Shown: positions 6,830 through 15,589, counted from the first letter of the stretch. The stretch: 52,002 nucleotides of DNA from Candidatus Zixiibacteriota bacterium (GCA_016933955.1 JAFGTT010000016.1:1-52002), one strand, 5' to 3'. The notes: generated from the sequence alone by a model not told the origin. Numbers and translations: made by a program.

Positions 6830-7651
6830 TCAACCAAACTTCACCTTAACTTCAACATTCTTGACAGATTCAACACCTGAAAGGACAGACTGGATATCAG
6901 CTTCTCTGGTCTGGTGGGCGTCAGGAGGTAAGCTGCCACTTACTATGATTTTCCCTGTCGATGAATCGGCATCCACATCCAGGTCCAGTCCCATAGTCTT
7001 TGCGGATCTCATAAGATGAGTTTTTACTATGCATGCCAGGTGCAGATCTTTCAAGATCTTTAAAGATTTCTCCGTAGGCCGAAAGGGATCTTTGGCAATT
7101 TCGGTAACAACCATTTCAATTGCATCGTCGATACGTATTCTTTCCAGGTTCAGAACCAGGTCGAAAAAAATAGGATCAATGACTTCGGCATCATAAAGGA
7201 ACTGCGTCCAGAGTCTTCTCCTGTTATCCATATCCTTTATCTTTTCGAAAGCTCTTTCCCTGGAAATCCCCTCCTCTTCCATCAGCATTTTAACTCGATC
7301 CCCGAGGGGTGCATTCACCCGGACCCTGAGAACGAAAGGAACTTCGTTAAGAAGGATATGAGCCAGATTTCCGTGATAGATGATAGAACCTTCCACGGCA
7401 AAGTCCAACAAAGCCGTCTTGAAACAAGTGAGATAATGCGCTCTTTCATTAGACCGTTCGTGCCAGTAGCCCGGCGGATGCATTTCCATTATATCTTTTT
7501 CACCCAAACCAGTTTCCTCTATTCCGTAACGTCCGGCCGCATCAATTACCTCCTCGCGGCTGATGACTTTATATTGCAGCCGGGCCTTTAGGCCTTCTAC
7601 CAACTTTCTGGTAGCCAAGAGAGAACCTCTTGATATCGCTATGACAGACAT
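6830..7651 (-). CDS. Cytidylate-kinase-like protein with C-terminal BON-like domain
   Basis: A 273-residue protein whose first 190 residues resemble the cytidylate-kinase-like family: the opening SVIAISRGSLLATRKLVEGL, then RVRVNAPLGDRVKMLMEEE and DNRRRLWTQFLYD. The nucleotide-binding loop is degenerate, with no GxGK[ST], so kinase activity is doubtful. The last 80 residues (from about 190) look like a BON-type alpha/beta domain with IVSGSLPPDA and SVLSGVESVKNVEVKVKF, usually associated with membranes or small ligands. It is the last gene of the Hdr cluster, 215 bases after dsrE, so membership of that operon is probable rather than certain. A sensory or regulatory role is my inference. Confidence 0.65.
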   Translation of the reverse strand: MSVIAISRGSLLATRKLVEGLKARLQYKVISREEVIDAAGRYGIEETGLGEKDIMEMHPPGYWHERSNERAHYLTCFKTALLDFAVEGSIIYHGNLAHILLNEVPFVLRVRVNAPLGDRVKMLMEEEGISRERAFEKIKDMDNRRRLWTQFLYDAEVIDPIFFDLVLNLERIRIDDAIEMVVTEIAKDPFRPTEKSLKILKDLHLACIVKTHLMRSAKTMGLDLDVDADSSTGKIIVSGSLPPDAHQTREADIQSVLSGVESVKNVEVKVKFG

Positions 7652-7866
7652 ATCAATTACCTTCCGCTTAAATATTTGATTACTTTTCTCATTTATCCGT
7701 ACCGGGGAGCCCGAAATCTATGAGCCCGCCGCTGCCGGGCAGTGAGCACCTGTTTCTGTTTTTCTCTGCATTAATTTCATACTATTCTCGATTGGCACGA
7801 GCTATGTTTACGGAACAGCTCAAAAGGTACAACATAATTAGAAGTGTTAACTGCTTATCCCGTGAA

Positions 7867-8241
7867 TCAGTATGACATAACATTGGTCGCTTCAAGTATT
7901 TCCATGACCGCCCTGGCGGCTTTAACCGGCTGTGCGATTTTCACCAGCATATCCGGTGTTATATTTCGCTCCTGAATGCATGGCGTGCAGATAAGAAGCG
8001 TCCCGCCCTGTTCAATGAAGGATTGTATCAGATCTTTAAGAGGCGGTAATCCGGCCGCAAAAACATGTTCATAACAGCCCTCTTTTGCGATGAAGACGGC
8101 TGACCCCTGGAGCATAATAGTTACCTGCACCTCCATGACCAGAGCCGCATTGCCAATGACAAACGGTAAACATGCCCTCTCAGGGTCTTCAGGTCCGTGG
8201 GTTCCAAAGATAACAAGTTTCTCTTTTTTCTCTTCGCTCAT
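7867..8241 (-). CDS. DsrE-family sulfur-carrier protein
   Basis: A 124-residue DsrE/F-like protein. Visible features are the opening LVIFGTHGPEDPERACLPF, the helix GNAALVMEVQVTIMLQGSAV, and ICTPCIQERNI (about residues 83-93), which holds the cysteine expected to carry persulfide in this family. DsrE proteins exchange sulfane sulfur with TusA, and a tusA gene sits upstream in the same operon. Together they suggest a sulfur relay feeding or draining the Hdr-like complex. The gene lies 78 bases downstream of hdrB and is read in the same direction. DsrE-fold identity is fairly secure; the partner is inferred from gene order. Confidence 0.75.
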   Translation of the reverse strand: MSEEKKEKLVIFGTHGPEDPERACLPFVIGNAALVMEVQVTIMLQGSAVFIAKEGCYEHVFAAGLPPLKDLIQSFIEQGGTLLICTPCIQERNITPDMLVKIAQPVKAARAVMEILEATNVMSY

Positions 8242-8319
8242 AGTTTTACCTTATATAGATGTTTGGGGCTCTTTTTTGGTGTTCAACAAAATACTCTCCG
8301 GAAATATATTAGTCACTTC

Positions 8320-9312
8320 CTACATTCGTACACTCTCGGCAGGTTGAAATTCACCACAGTAGGCCTTCGCCAGGTATTCGGAAATATCCTTAACTTCAAT
8401 ATTTTTATCTTTGGCCGCATGTTTAAGATTCACGAGGCAGATAGGACACATAGCCACGATATTACCTCCTGCGGCGGATAACTGCTCAATTCTCTTATCG
8501 GCGATCGCCTGAGCCTTGCCGGGGAAGAATGACTCAATCGGACCTCCGCAGCAATGCGTCAGCTTCCCGGCATATTCCGGCTCGATGATTCCTGCTCCTG
8601 CTTTATTGAGCAACCAGCGCGGCTCATTGACGATGTTCTCGTAACGAGCATAGACACAGGAATCATGAATAGTCACATTCAAATCAAGGGTTTGCATCGA
8701 TTCGATATTGCTGTCAACTAGCACTTCAAGATAGCTCTTCACTTCTACGTCGAAATCCTGAACGTATTTCGGGTAAACACTCCGGAGCATGTTTGTCGTG
8801 TGGGGATCAACGGTAATTACGGACTTGACGCCGTTTTTCTTGAAAACCTTAAATACCCGCTGAGCGTGTTGTTTGAAGGCATCATCAACACCTTCATCGT
8901 GAACAAGCGCGCCCGAGTACATTTCATCTTCATAGAGATAACCAAAATCAACTTCAGCCGCCTGAAGTAACTGCGCAATACTGCGCAGGATATTGTTGTA
9001 TTGCTTTACTTCACTGGAATCGGTTCGGGCCATAAACCAGGCAAGGTTGATGAATTTATTCGCGAACCTTCCCAGCCCAAAGAATTTTGTAATCCATGAG
9101 TTTTCGAAAAAGGCCATTTTGGTGGCCAGAGCTGAGATAGCCGGGATGAGCTGATACATATGACCGGTATAGAGGATCGTTTCCCCACCCCTGGGTATAG
9201 TTAATCCCTGGGCCCACCTGGTGGTCGTACGAGGGGATAATTTAAGTACGCTTTTCCTCTTCAACAGGTTATCGACCAGGATTCCCAGGACATGTTGCGT
9301 TGGTAGCGGCAT
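8320..9312 (-). CDS. hdrB: HdrB-like protein with one intact CCG domain
   Basis: A 330-residue protein with a cysteine-rich CCG module in its C-terminal half. HDSCVYARY, then LTHCCGGPIESFFPGKA, then AMCPICLVNLKHA give the C...CCG...CxxC pattern that binds the noncubane [4Fe-4S] pair or a zinc site in HdrB/HdrD/GlpC proteins. The N-terminal region (TILYTGHMYQLIPAI) aligns in position with a first CCG module but has lost its cysteines, so only one such cluster is expected. It follows hdrC by three bases and is surely co-transcribed. In Hdr complexes this subunit carries the disulfide-reducing or thiol-oxidising site. Its exact substrate here is unknown. Confidence 0.8.
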   Translation of the reverse strand: MPLPTQHVLGILVDNLLKRKSVLKLSPRTTTRWAQGLTIPRGGETILYTGHMYQLIPAISALATKMAFFENSWITKFFGLGRFANKFINLAWFMARTDSSEVKQYNNILRSIAQLLQAAEVDFGYLYEDEMYSGALVHDEGVDDAFKQHAQRVFKVFKKNGVKSVITVDPHTTNMLRSVYPKYVQDFDVEVKSYLEVLVDSNIESMQTLDLNVTIHDSCVYARYENIVNEPRWLLNKAGAGIIEPEYAGKLTHCCGGPIESFFPGKAQAIADKRIEQLSAAGGNIVAMCPICLVNLKHAAKDKNIEVKDISEYLAKAYCGEFQPAESVRM

Positions 9313-9315
9313 GAT

Positions 9316-9627
9316 TTAATTCCTCAATAGCCCAAAGACTTTTCGGCTAATATACGTGCGAAGAGTCCTTACATTTTCCGTAATATTGACGCCTGCGGGG
9401 CAGTTTTGCTCACACATTTTGCACATGAGGCAGGAGAAAATTGTCTCCTGATTTTCCAGAACCCTATCTTCCACGCCAATTATCACGTAGCGAAAGAGCT
9501 GTCTGGGCAGAATATCCAGCCCCATCGGACAAACAGCGGTACAAACACCGCAATTCATGCAGGCCGAGGCGTTAAAAGATTCCGAGGTTTTTATTTCATC
9601 AATAAATTTTGAATCTACTCTTGTCAT
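9316..9627 (-). CDS. hdrC: HdrC-like ferredoxin subunit
   Basis: A 103-residue iron-sulfur protein with two [4Fe-4S] motifs: CMNCGVCTAVCPMG (from about residue 23) and CLMCKMCEQNCPAG (from about 66). The spacing and length are those of HdrC, which wires HdrA electrons to HdrB. It lies between a small winged-helix gene (9 bases upstream) and hdrB (3 bases downstream). All eight cluster cysteines are present. Confidence 0.85.
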   Translation of the reverse strand: MTRVDSKFIDEIKTSESFNASACMNCGVCTAVCPMGLDILPRQLFRYVIIGVEDRVLENQETIFSCLMCKMCEQNCPAGVNITENVRTLRTYISRKVFGLLRN

Positions 9628-9636
9628 AAGATATCC

Positions 9637-9879
9637 TTATTTAACCGGTCGATATTTATAAAAGCCTTCATTGTCGGGTTTGCCGACCTCTTCGACAATA
9701 CCATACCTCCACATAGCCATAATCCATAGCATGACATCAACACTGGGATGTTCGAGCACCGTGGCAATTTCGGGGATAGTCGCGGGTTCCTCTCGCAACC
9801 GGGAAAGAATACGCTCTTTCATAATCATTTCATCTCTCATTACCTCGGCGAGGTCCCGATTATTTTGATTTATCATCAT
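9637..9879 (-). CDS. Small winged-helix protein inside the Hdr operon
   Basis: An 80-residue protein reading as a compact winged helix: helices around DEMIMKERILSRLRE and TIPEIATVLEHPSVDVMLWI, then a wing-like KPDNEGFYKYRPVK. It overlaps the upstream hdrA stop by four bases (ATGA) and is followed after 9 bases by hdrC. Small helix-turn-helix proteins at this spot are known in some Hdr clusters, but I do not know a function. It could regulate the operon or act as a structural subunit; no cofactor motif is present. Confidence 0.6.
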   Translation of the reverse strand: MMINQNNRDLAEVMRDEMIMKERILSRLREEPATIPEIATVLEHPSVDVMLWIMAMWRYGIVEEVGKPDNEGFYKYRPVK

Positions 9880-11600
9880 TTAACCTCTTTAATGAGCGAG
9901 TCAATCATGGCGGTAATCTGGACATCCGTGTATCCCTCAACGTCGATCGCGTCCTGAGGACAAAGCGGAACACATGTGCCCCCTCCCTTACACAAAGAAG
10001 GTATAATCCTCGCCACTTCCTTGCCGTCGGCGGATACTTTCTCAATGGCGCCATAAGGACAGGCTTTCGTGCATTCATCACACCAAACGCACCTTTCAGG
10101 ATCGATTTTGGCAATAAGAGGTTCGAGATCAACATATCCTTTCATCAGCAGTGCGGCGCTTTTGGAAACGGCCGCCATTGAGGAGGTCACACTCTCCGCC
10201 AGTGTTTTGGGACCCTGGGAAGCTCCGGCAATAAATACCCCATCAATGACCGTTTCGACCGGCCTGAGCTTGGGGTGAATTTCATTGAAGAAACCATCCA
10301 TGCCAATCGGAAGCTTCAGGACATCTGCCAGCTTATTGTTTTTTCTTGGAATCATACCTGTTACAAGTATGAGCAGGTCGACTTCAATATCAAACTCCTC
10401 GCCATGAGAAAGCAGATCCTTTACCTTAATATGTACTTTGTCGCCGGCTCTTTCAACTTTCGGAAAGTCATCATCGGCATACTTGATAAAAACGGAACCA
10501 TTGTTTAGAGCGCTGTTGTACAGAAGTTCATACTTGCCATATGTTCTCATATCACGGTATAAATGGAACTGGTGAATTGACTTGTCTTTTTTGCCCACCT
10601 CCAGGGATGTATGCACGGCCGCAGTGCAACAATAACGCGAGCAATAGAGGTTGGGATTTTCCATCTCCCGCGGTTGACGACTGCCGACACAATAAATGTA
10701 GGCTATGTCTTTGATTTTACGACCATTAAAGGCCAGAGAGCCATTTGACTTATCCAGCATCATTTTGAAATCCGGAAGAGTAATGACCCCATCAAGACCA
10801 TAGCCGAACTCCCCCTCAGTAAGCCGGTAGGAATCAAAACCGGTTGCTACAATGACTGTCCCGACATTCAGCGATATTTTTTCCTTTCCTTCAACCTGGA
10901 TAACCACGGAAAAATCACCAATACTGCCGCCCTTTTCTATGAGTTCGGAGGAAGTAAAAATCTTGATATTATCTCGCTGTCCCGCTTCCCCCGCGAGAGT
11001 CCCGATAAGATCGATTCCCTTACGATCGTTTGGAAACATACTGCCGAATTTTCCGACCCAGCCGCCAATTTCGGCTTCTTTCTCAATAACAAAGACAGAT
11101 AATCCCATGTCGGACAGGGAAAGAGCGGCGCGCAATCCTGCCACACCGGCACCGATAATAAGAACTCTCGGCGCTGTCTTGATTCTCATGGTCGAAAGAG
11201 GTTCTGTCAGGGCGCATTTGGCTATTCCGGCCCGAACCAGACGGATACCTTTTTCGGTAGCCTGATCCTTATCATGCTGGTGGGCCCAGGAATCCTGTTC
11301 CCTGAGATTTACCTGTACATACTGATAGGGATTTAATCCGGCTCGTTCCGCCACGGCCCGGAATGTGAAAAGGTGCAATTTCGGTGAACATGAGGCTACC
11401 ACCAAACCATCAAGTTTATTGGTTTTTATGTCCTCTATCATTTCCTCCTGCGCGGCATCGGAACAAGCGAACATGGTCGTTTTGGCCACCACCACACCGG
11501 GATCACGGCTGATCGCCACACGGACTTTTTCAACTTCCACATAGTCGGAAATATTTCCGCCGCAGTAACATATGTATACGCCAATTCTTCTATCCGTCAT
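9876..11600 (-). CDS. hdrA: HdrA-like flavoprotein
   Basis: A 574-residue HdrA relative. The N-terminal domain has GVYICYCGGNISDYV and VVASCSPKLHLFTF, the HdrA-type iron-sulfur/thioredoxin-like region. An FAD-binding Rossmann fold follows (RVLIIGAGVAGLRAALSLSD, about 145-165) with the acidic end EKEAEIGGW. The C-terminus holds two [4Fe-4S] motifs, CVWCDECTKACPYG and CKGGGTCVPLCPQD (about 500-550). HdrA is the flavin subunit that splits or merges electron pairs between donors of different potential. It overlaps the preceding HdrA-GltD gene by four bases. Two HdrA-type proteins in one operon is a feature of bifurcating complexes with an extra electron input. Confidence 0.85.
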   Translation of the reverse strand: MTDRRIGVYICYCGGNISDYVEVEKVRVAISRDPGVVVAKTTMFACSDAAQEEMIEDIKTNKLDGLVVASCSPKLHLFTFRAVAERAGLNPYQYVQVNLREQDSWAHQHDKDQATEKGIRLVRAGIAKCALTEPLSTMRIKTAPRVLIIGAGVAGLRAALSLSDMGLSVFVIEKEAEIGGWVGKFGSMFPNDRKGIDLIGTLAGEAGQRDNIKIFTSSELIEKGGSIGDFSVVIQVEGKEKISLNVGTVIVATGFDSYRLTEGEFGYGLDGVITLPDFKMMLDKSNGSLAFNGRKIKDIAYIYCVGSRQPREMENPNLYCSRYCCTAAVHTSLEVGKKDKSIHQFHLYRDMRTYGKYELLYNSALNNGSVFIKYADDDFPKVERAGDKVHIKVKDLLSHGEEFDIEVDLLILVTGMIPRKNNKLADVLKLPIGMDGFFNEIHPKLRPVETVIDGVFIAGASQGPKTLAESVTSSMAAVSKSAALLMKGYVDLEPLIAKIDPERCVWCDECTKACPYGAIEKVSADGKEVARIIPSLCKGGGTCVPLCPQDAIDVEGYTDVQITAMIDSLIKEVK

Positions 11601-14380
11601 CGTCCGGCCCTTATCCTCTCTATGTAAGCGGCGGTCTGAGCCACCGCCGCGCCTGCATGAAGAATGCTGTCGGGAATATCCCGAGGGGCAGAAGCCGCTC
11701 CGGCCACGAAAACACCGTTTATACTGGTTTTACCAGAATTGATATCTTCATCGATTTCCTGAACATAAGCAAAGGGGTCCAACACAAGTTTGCCATTCTT
11801 GAACATATGTACGTAGTCAATATTTGGTGAGAACCCGGTCGACAGAACAACCAGATCGTGTTCCATATGTTTGATGCCTCCGCCGCCTTCGATATTCTCA
11901 TACTGGACGTCAAGATTGCCGTTTTCGACTTCATTAATGAGGGCCACTTTTCCTTTCACAAAGGAAATACCCATTCCCCTGGCCTGCTGATAAAATTCGT
12001 CATAGCCTTTGCCGAAGGTCCGGATATCGATATAATAGATGGTTATGTCGGCCAGCGGCAGAGCGCCCATGATTAACTGCGCCTGCTTGATTGAATACAT
12101 ACAACAGACCCTGGAACATAAAGGATTATCGACGGTACTATCCCGGGAACCGGTGCAAAGTACGTAAGCGATATTATCAGGCGCCTTGCCGTCCGAAGGG
12201 CGGATGACGTGATTATAGGGTCGGGTAGGGGCCAGGATGCGGTCCATTTGCATGGCTGTAATAACATTGGGGTATTTACCATACCCGTATGTTGGTTTTA
12301 AGTGAGCATCGAATAGATTGAATCCGGTCGATATGATGACCGATTTCGCCTCAACCGTCCGTTCTTCGTCACGCATGTTGAAATCAATGGCATGAGCCGG
12401 ACAGGCTTTTACGCATTGCTGACATTCGGAGCAAATGCCGCAGTCAAGGCAACGGCCGGCGCTGTAGCGTGCCTCCTCTTCGGTAATGGGAAGCTCCACT
12501 TCGGACATGTTTTTAATTCGTTCCCCTGCCGGCAGCTCTCGCTTTTCAACAGGGATTCGTTTCGAAATCGAAGGCCGCGGTGTTGCCATTCCAACAACAG
12601 GGAGGATTTTGTCATGTCCGTAGCCATTACCGCCGTTGCCGGAGGGGAATCTCGAGAGAACTGAAGCCGCCGTTACCGCCGGCAGTCTATTATCGAAGGT
12701 GATTCCGTTAAGCGTTTCGCCTTTCAGATAACGATCAATATAAAATGCCGCCCGTTTTCCCTGACCGATGGCGCTGACAATCATGGACGGACCGGTAACG
12801 GCATCACCTCCGGCAAAGATCGAAGATTGGGATGTTTGCAGCGTTTCCTCATTAACTTTAATGGTACCGTTGCGATTGAGATCGAGTTCACCGGCAAACG
12901 GCGACGTGCTCGGTTTCAGACCTATCGCAAGTATGACCAGGTCAACGGGGATACTCTGTTCGGATCCGTCCACCGGAATCGGCCGGCGCCGCCCGCTGTC
13001 ATCCGGCCCGCCGAGTTTCATAGCCAGACTTTCGACCGCTTCGAGCCGGCCGTTCGATCCGATAAATCTTTTTGGGGTTTTGAGAACCTGCAGCTCCACC
13101 CCCTCTTCCAGAGCCGCGGTAACCTCCCAATCATGCGCCGGCATCTCATTCCGACTGCGGCGATATTGAATAATGACTTTGGCGGCACCCGCCCGGATTG
13201 CCATTCTTGCAGGATCAATGGCCGCATTGCCCCCGCCGATTACCATTACCGTCTTTCCACTTAAGTCTATTCCGTTTGATGAATTCGCCTGCTTGAGAAA
13301 TGTCATGCAGTCGGTCACGCCATCGAGATTTTCACCCTCGATAGACATCTTCATCCCTTCCATAGTCCCCAAAGCCAGAAAGGTCGCGTCGAATCCCTGT
13401 TCCCTGAGAGGAGCAAGCGAGGATATGGGCGCATTTGTTTTAAGGGAAACACCCAGGGCAGTGACATTCCTAATATCTCGATCAACCACATTATTAGGCA
13501 AACGGTAAGCCGGAATCCCATAACGTAACATACCGCCGGGCAGGGGCGCCGATTCGAAAATCGTAACTCGATACCCGCGACGAGCCAGGTGATAAGCGGC
13601 CGAAAGCCCGGCCGGACCGGAGCCGACCACGGCCACTTTTTTGTCAGCAATTGTATCCGGTGCCATATATTCAGGTTCGGGATGCCTTTGATAATAATAG
13701 TCTACCATGAACCGCTTGATGGCGCGGATAGAAACGGCTCCCTCCAGTTTGCCCCTGGTACATTCGCCCTCGCAGGGAGCATAACAGGCCCGGCTGAGAC
13801 TGCCGGGAAGAGGAGCATCTTCCATGTGCAGATGAAAAGCCTCTTCATACTTGCCGCTGCGAACCAGCGAAACGTAACCGTGAGCTTTGACCCCGGCTGG
13901 GCAGGCATAAGAACATGGGGACGTTCCCTCGCGTATCATGACCGCCTTTTTGGGAACCGCCTGGGGAAAGGGAATATGTATCGCTCGATGGGCAACCAAA
14001 CCGAAATTGAAGGGATCGATTCTGGCTACTGTACAGGCTCGCTCGCATTCTCCGCATCCGGTGCAGGCCGCCGAATTTACAAAGGTGGGTTTTTTATTAA
14101 ATTTAACCAGAAAACCGCCTTTATCCTGTTTTACTATTTTAGCAATCTCACTGGAAGTGGCGACGGTTATATTGGGATGATGAGCGGTGGAGGCCATTTT
14201 GGGTGTAGAGATACAGCTGGCACAGTCAAGAGTCGGGAATACCTTGCTGAGGAGAACCATCTTGCCGCCGATGCTGGCCTCCTTTTCCACCAGTAGTACC
14301 TTGTACCCCATATCACCCAGAGTGAGTGATGATTCCATCCCCGCAATGCCGCCCCCAATAACCAAAGCATCGTAGTTCAT
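11597..14380 (-). CDS. HdrA with an inserted GltD-like NAD(P)H oxidoreductase module
   Basis: A 927-residue fusion. It starts as HdrA: FAD motif ALVIGGGIAGMESSLTL (about 5-20), then LDCASCISTPKMAS and CTGCGECERACTV. An insert resembling GltD/NfnB follows from about 150 to 570. This insert has an Fe-S entry domain (CSYACPAGV, CYAPCEGECTRG), a second FAD fold (VAVVGSGPAGLSAAYHLARR), the PGGMLRYGIPAYRLP signature and an NAD(P)H fold (VMVIGGGNAAIDPARMAIRA). The HdrA part then resumes with CLDCGICSECQQCVKACPAHA and the C-terminal FAD half. The insert would let pyridine nucleotides exchange electrons directly with the Hdr flavin. It is about 350 residues longer than a plain HdrA and coupled (ATGA) to the next hdrA. 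Confidence 0.85.
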   Translation of the reverse strand: MNYDALVIGGGIAGMESSLTLGDMGYKVLLVEKEASIGGKMVLLSKVFPTLDCASCISTPKMASTAHHPNITVATSSEIAKIVKQDKGGFLVKFNKKPTFVNSAACTGCGECERACTVARIDPFNFGLVAHRAIHIPFPQAVPKKAVMIREGTSPCSYACPAGVKAHGYVSLVRSGKYEEAFHLHMEDAPLPGSLSRACYAPCEGECTRGKLEGAVSIRAIKRFMVDYYYQRHPEPEYMAPDTIADKKVAVVGSGPAGLSAAYHLARRGYRVTIFESAPLPGGMLRYGIPAYRLPNNVVDRDIRNVTALGVSLKTNAPISSLAPLREQGFDATFLALGTMEGMKMSIEGENLDGVTDCMTFLKQANSSNGIDLSGKTVMVIGGGNAAIDPARMAIRAGAAKVIIQYRRSRNEMPAHDWEVTAALEEGVELQVLKTPKRFIGSNGRLEAVESLAMKLGGPDDSGRRRPIPVDGSEQSIPVDLVILAIGLKPSTSPFAGELDLNRNGTIKVNEETLQTSQSSIFAGGDAVTGPSMIVSAIGQGKRAAFYIDRYLKGETLNGITFDNRLPAVTAASVLSRFPSGNGGNGYGHDKILPVVGMATPRPSISKRIPVEKRELPAGERIKNMSEVELPITEEEARYSAGRCLDCGICSECQQCVKACPAHAIDFNMRDEERTVEAKSVIISTGFNLFDAHLKPTYGYGKYPNVITAMQMDRILAPTRPYNHVIRPSDGKAPDNIAYVLCTGSRDSTVDNPLCSRVCCMYSIKQAQLIMGALPLADITIYYIDIRTFGKGYDEFYQQARGMGISFVKGKVALINEVENGNLDVQYENIEGGGGIKHMEHDLVVLSTGFSPNIDYVHMFKNGKLVLDPFAYVQEIDEDINSGKTSINGVFVAGAASAPRDIPDSILHAGAAVAQTAAYIERIRAGR

Positions 14381-14459
14381 GTCTTCATACCTTTTGCTGA
14401 AAGGTCAGGAGTAAACGGCAATTCGTGAAATACATCATATGCACATTCAAAGATAAAGG

Positions 14460-14894
14460 TCATTGAGCAACCTTCTCTTCCGTTGAATTGAGTTTCATCA
14501 ATGCCGCTTCGAATTTATCCATATGCGACTGGAATGATTCAGCACAAACCGAACAAATTGCGGCCATCTTGAGCCGTCGCGGGTCGTGTCCGTGTTTTTC
14601 CAATAGCGATTGTGCCTTTTGAACGATTTCACCTGTCCTTTTCGTGCAGTCCTGCAAATAAGCGCAATCAGTCCCGTCGGCGGCTATGAAAACGCCGTCG
14701 AAACCCGCGTCAATTGCGTGAAGCACCCAGGATGGCTTGATACCGCTGGAACAGGGAACCGGTATCACAAGCACCGCGGGTGAATAAGACATATGGGAAC
14801 CGCCGGCCATATCGATTCCAGGATCAGAGATATTGTTGGTGGAAAATACCAAAATCCTCGGAACCCTGCTGCTATTTGAATTCCCCGCCGACAT
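14460..14894 (-). CDS. MvhD/FrhD-like iron-sulfur electron-transfer subunit
   Basis: A 144-residue protein of the hydrogenase iron-sulfur subunit (MvhD) type. Conserved elements are VIPVPCSSGIKPSWVLHAI, GFDGVFIAADGTDCAYL (in place of the commoner GCHPGDCHY) and AAICSVCAESF. In methanogens MvhD passes electrons between a hydrogenase and HdrA; here no hydrogenase gene is nearby, so the partner may be the GltD-like module. I chose the ATG at 14894, which overlaps the tusA stop as TAATG. An ATG 30 bases upstream is also in frame and would overlap tusA by 31 bases. Confidence 0.75.
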   Translation of the reverse strand: MSAGNSNSSRVPRILVFSTNNISDPGIDMAGGSHMSYSPAVLVIPVPCSSGIKPSWVLHAIDAGFDGVFIAADGTDCAYLQDCTKRTGEIVQKAQSLLEKHGHDPRRLKMAAICSVCAESFQSHMDKFEAALMKLNSTEEKVAQ

Positions 14895-15148
14895 TATTTC
14901 ATCCGGCGCACAAATAGACGCCAATATCCGGCTTCTTCTATATTGCCAAGGTATTCGTGTCCGACTTTTTTACACCAAAGAGGAATATCGTCGTTAGTCC
15001 CTTCGTCAGATGAAAGCACTTCCAAAATTCCTTCCCTTGATACATCAGCCATTCCCCGCTTCGCTTCCAGCAGTGGTCCCGGACAGGCTGTCCCCCGCGC
15101 GTCAACAACCTTGTCAATTTCTAGTGCTTTGAGCTCCTCGGTATTCAT
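14894..15148 (-). CDS. tusA: TusA-like sulfur carrier
   Basis: An 84-residue TusA-family protein with the signature DARGTACPGPLLEAKRGM, in which the CPGP cysteine (about residue 23) carries persulfide, and the C-terminal alpha/beta part with EVLSSDEGTNDDIPLW. It is the first gene of the Hdr run, with AAGGA placed 7 bases before the start. TusA delivers sulfane sulfur to DsrE-type and Hdr-like partners in sulfur oxidisers. Its place beside dsrE and the hdr genes supports that job here. Confidence 0.85.
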   Translation of the reverse strand: MNTEELKALEIDKVVDARGTACPGPLLEAKRGMADVSREGILEVLSSDEGTNDDIPLWCKKVGHEYLGNIEEAGYWRLFVRRMK

Positions 15149-15228
15149 CCTTTTATCCTTTTTTAATAGTTTATCTTGTGCGTATAAGCGTATCTGCGAA
15201 TTATTGCATATAAATTATAAAAAAAATA

Positions 15229-15570
15229 TCAGGTCCTGCTTTTGATTAATCCCTTTGCCTTCTTTCCCCTCTGTTCCATTCCTTCCAATAGTATTGATCT
15301 TATATCAGAACAGACTTTGGCCAGCCTGATATTGGTCAGCTGGTAATAGACCGTCTGTCCTTCCTTGCGTGGTTCGACTATATGTTGAGATTTAAGGACT
15401 CTCAGATGTTGGCTGATATTACTCTGGTGCAAACCGAGCGCTTGGGCAATTTTGCTGACGCTCATTTCTTTCCTGGCCAGCAACTCGATAATCATCAGCC
15501 TTTTGGAGCTGGCAATCATCCGGCAAAACTCGGCATGCATTTCGAATATTTCAGCATCTCCTGTATTCAT
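15229..15570 (-). CDS. ArsR-family transcriptional regulator
   Basis: A 113-residue ArsR/SmtB-type winged helix. The recognition region is MSVSKIAQALGLHQSNISQH (about 52-71), followed by the wing PRKEGQTVYYQL. The only cysteines are in EFCRMI (N-terminal) and KVCSDI (C-terminal). Such a pair of distant cysteines could form a sulfur- or redox-sensing disulfide, as in SqrR/BigR-type repressors, but that is inference. It is the gene upstream of tusA, 80 bases away in the same direction, and probably controls the Hdr operon in response to a sulfur signal. Confidence 0.82.
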   Translation of the reverse strand: MNTGDAEIFEMHAEFCRMIASSKRLMIIELLARKEMSVSKIAQALGLHQSNISQHLRVLKSQHIVEPRKEGQTVYYQLTNIRLAKVCSDIRSILLEGMEQRGKKAKGLIKSRT

Positions 15571-15589
15571 ATACTCCTTTATTCGTTAC

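Noticed and set aside
7792-7809. TTGGCACGAGCTATGTTT as a sigma-54 promoter
   Set aside because: The -24 box is perfect but it points to the plus strand, where no gene begins; the neighbouring genes are on the minus strand.
10852-11265. 137-codon plus-strand frame inside hdrA
   Set aside because: Antisense shadow of the HdrA FAD region.
13589-14296. 235-codon plus-strand frame inside the HdrA-GltD gene
   Set aside because: It is antisense to a clearly coding, multi-motif protein and has no family likeness.
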